Of a stretch of DNA of 64,000 bases, positions 63,799 to 64,000 are shown one piece after another; within the stretch, counting starts at the first letter, position 1; each line of letters opens with the position of its first letter. This stretch comes from Ascaphus truei (lineage: Eukaryota > Chordata > Amphibia > Anura > Ascaphidae): contig CM071570.1 in NCBI GenBank assembly GCA_036426205.1, forward strand, positions 140,449,048 through 140,513,047, written 5' to 3'. The notes below the pieces were generated by a model. That model was not told the origin of the DNA. It made no database searches and was given only the letters and a program-made list of their open reading frames with translations. A program made the translations under genes and the position numbers.

Positions 63799-64000
63799 TT
63801 AAAGAGGAGTCTACGCAGCTTACATGCAGCATTTGATTAGGTTGATTGAAAACTAATTACCTAAGCTGCCGATCAATTCGTTCTCCTGTGATCGATCAGC
63901 AAAATCCCATTTCTCAGGTTCACAATATGGCTGCCTTTCAGTTTCAAATCAATCCTTCGGTCAGTGTAACTCAGCAGCTATAATGTATTCTTATATTACT
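63799..64000. mobile_element. TTAA-family MITE, copy D, cut by the window end
   Basis: It starts TTAAAGAGGAGTCTACGCAGC at 63799. 63866-63905 resembles 18890-18945, and 63920-64000 is the reverse complement of 32755-32860. It therefore links copies A/B and C into one family. The right end lies outside. Confidence 0.55.

Noticed and set aside
1..64000. CRISPR arrays, operons or tRNA/rRNA genes
   Set aside because: None seen; the window is vertebrate nuclear DNA with spliced genes and retroelements.

Overview
This is a vertebrate nuclear window, most likely from an anuran amphibian. One host gene is recognisable: the 5' coding half of MANEA (Golgi endo-alpha-1,2-mannosidase, GH99) on the plus strand, with coding exons at 36778-37300, 40011-40120 and 60147-60223. 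The introns are about 2.7 kb and 20 kb, and the gene continues past the window. The amphibian assignment is inference: Tf1/sushi chromoviruses, BEL/Pao, Penelope-like, Tc1 and Helitron elements together in a vertebrate exclude mammals and birds, and the intron size and repeat style fit a frog better than a teleost. No rRNA, tRNA or CRISPR was seen.

Layout. 1-1376 is unremarkable apart from a near-perfect 23-bp hairpin. 1377-6904 is a decayed Tf1/sushi chromovirus (Ty3/gypsy) with a promoterless 5' LTR stub, gag, pol with chromodomain and a full 956-bp 3' LTR. 6905-10866 holds an unrecognised LTR-type element with two gag-like frames, one carrying a PPPY motif. 10930-11522 is a second, truncated LTR of the sushi family. 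11523-28600 is host DNA packed with short inverted-repeat elements, a 1037-bp Helitron (19620-20656) and a 320-bp palindrome (24606-24926). 28634-31910 is a decayed BEL/Pao element. 31911-36740 has further repeats and a Tc1/mariner remnant and leads into MANEA.

Within and around MANEA. The first intron contains a Tc1 element (38145-39385). The large second intron contains fold-back elements, a minisatellite, a second Tc1 copy (48072-50350) split by a 638-bp solo LTR, a Penelope-like element with RT and GIY-YIG remnants (50690-51886), hammerhead-ribozyme-like relics, a second Helitron (58930-59834) and several non-autonomous elements. The short leader exon before the MANEA start carries three upstream AUGs, the last ending in an ATGA overlap with the main start.

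The strongest observations are: the sushi element shows the self-priming signature of Tf1 (the bases after the 5' LTR are complementary to the predicted transcript 5' end, and the gag AUG lies inside that site); the solo LTR nested in Tc1 belongs to a related LTR family; several hammerhead-like motifs accompany Penelope-type sequence; and the two Helitrons have diagnostic A|TC...CTAG|T ends. No operon or new gene system was found. The gag-like pair at 8851-10866 is the coding sequence I could not identify.
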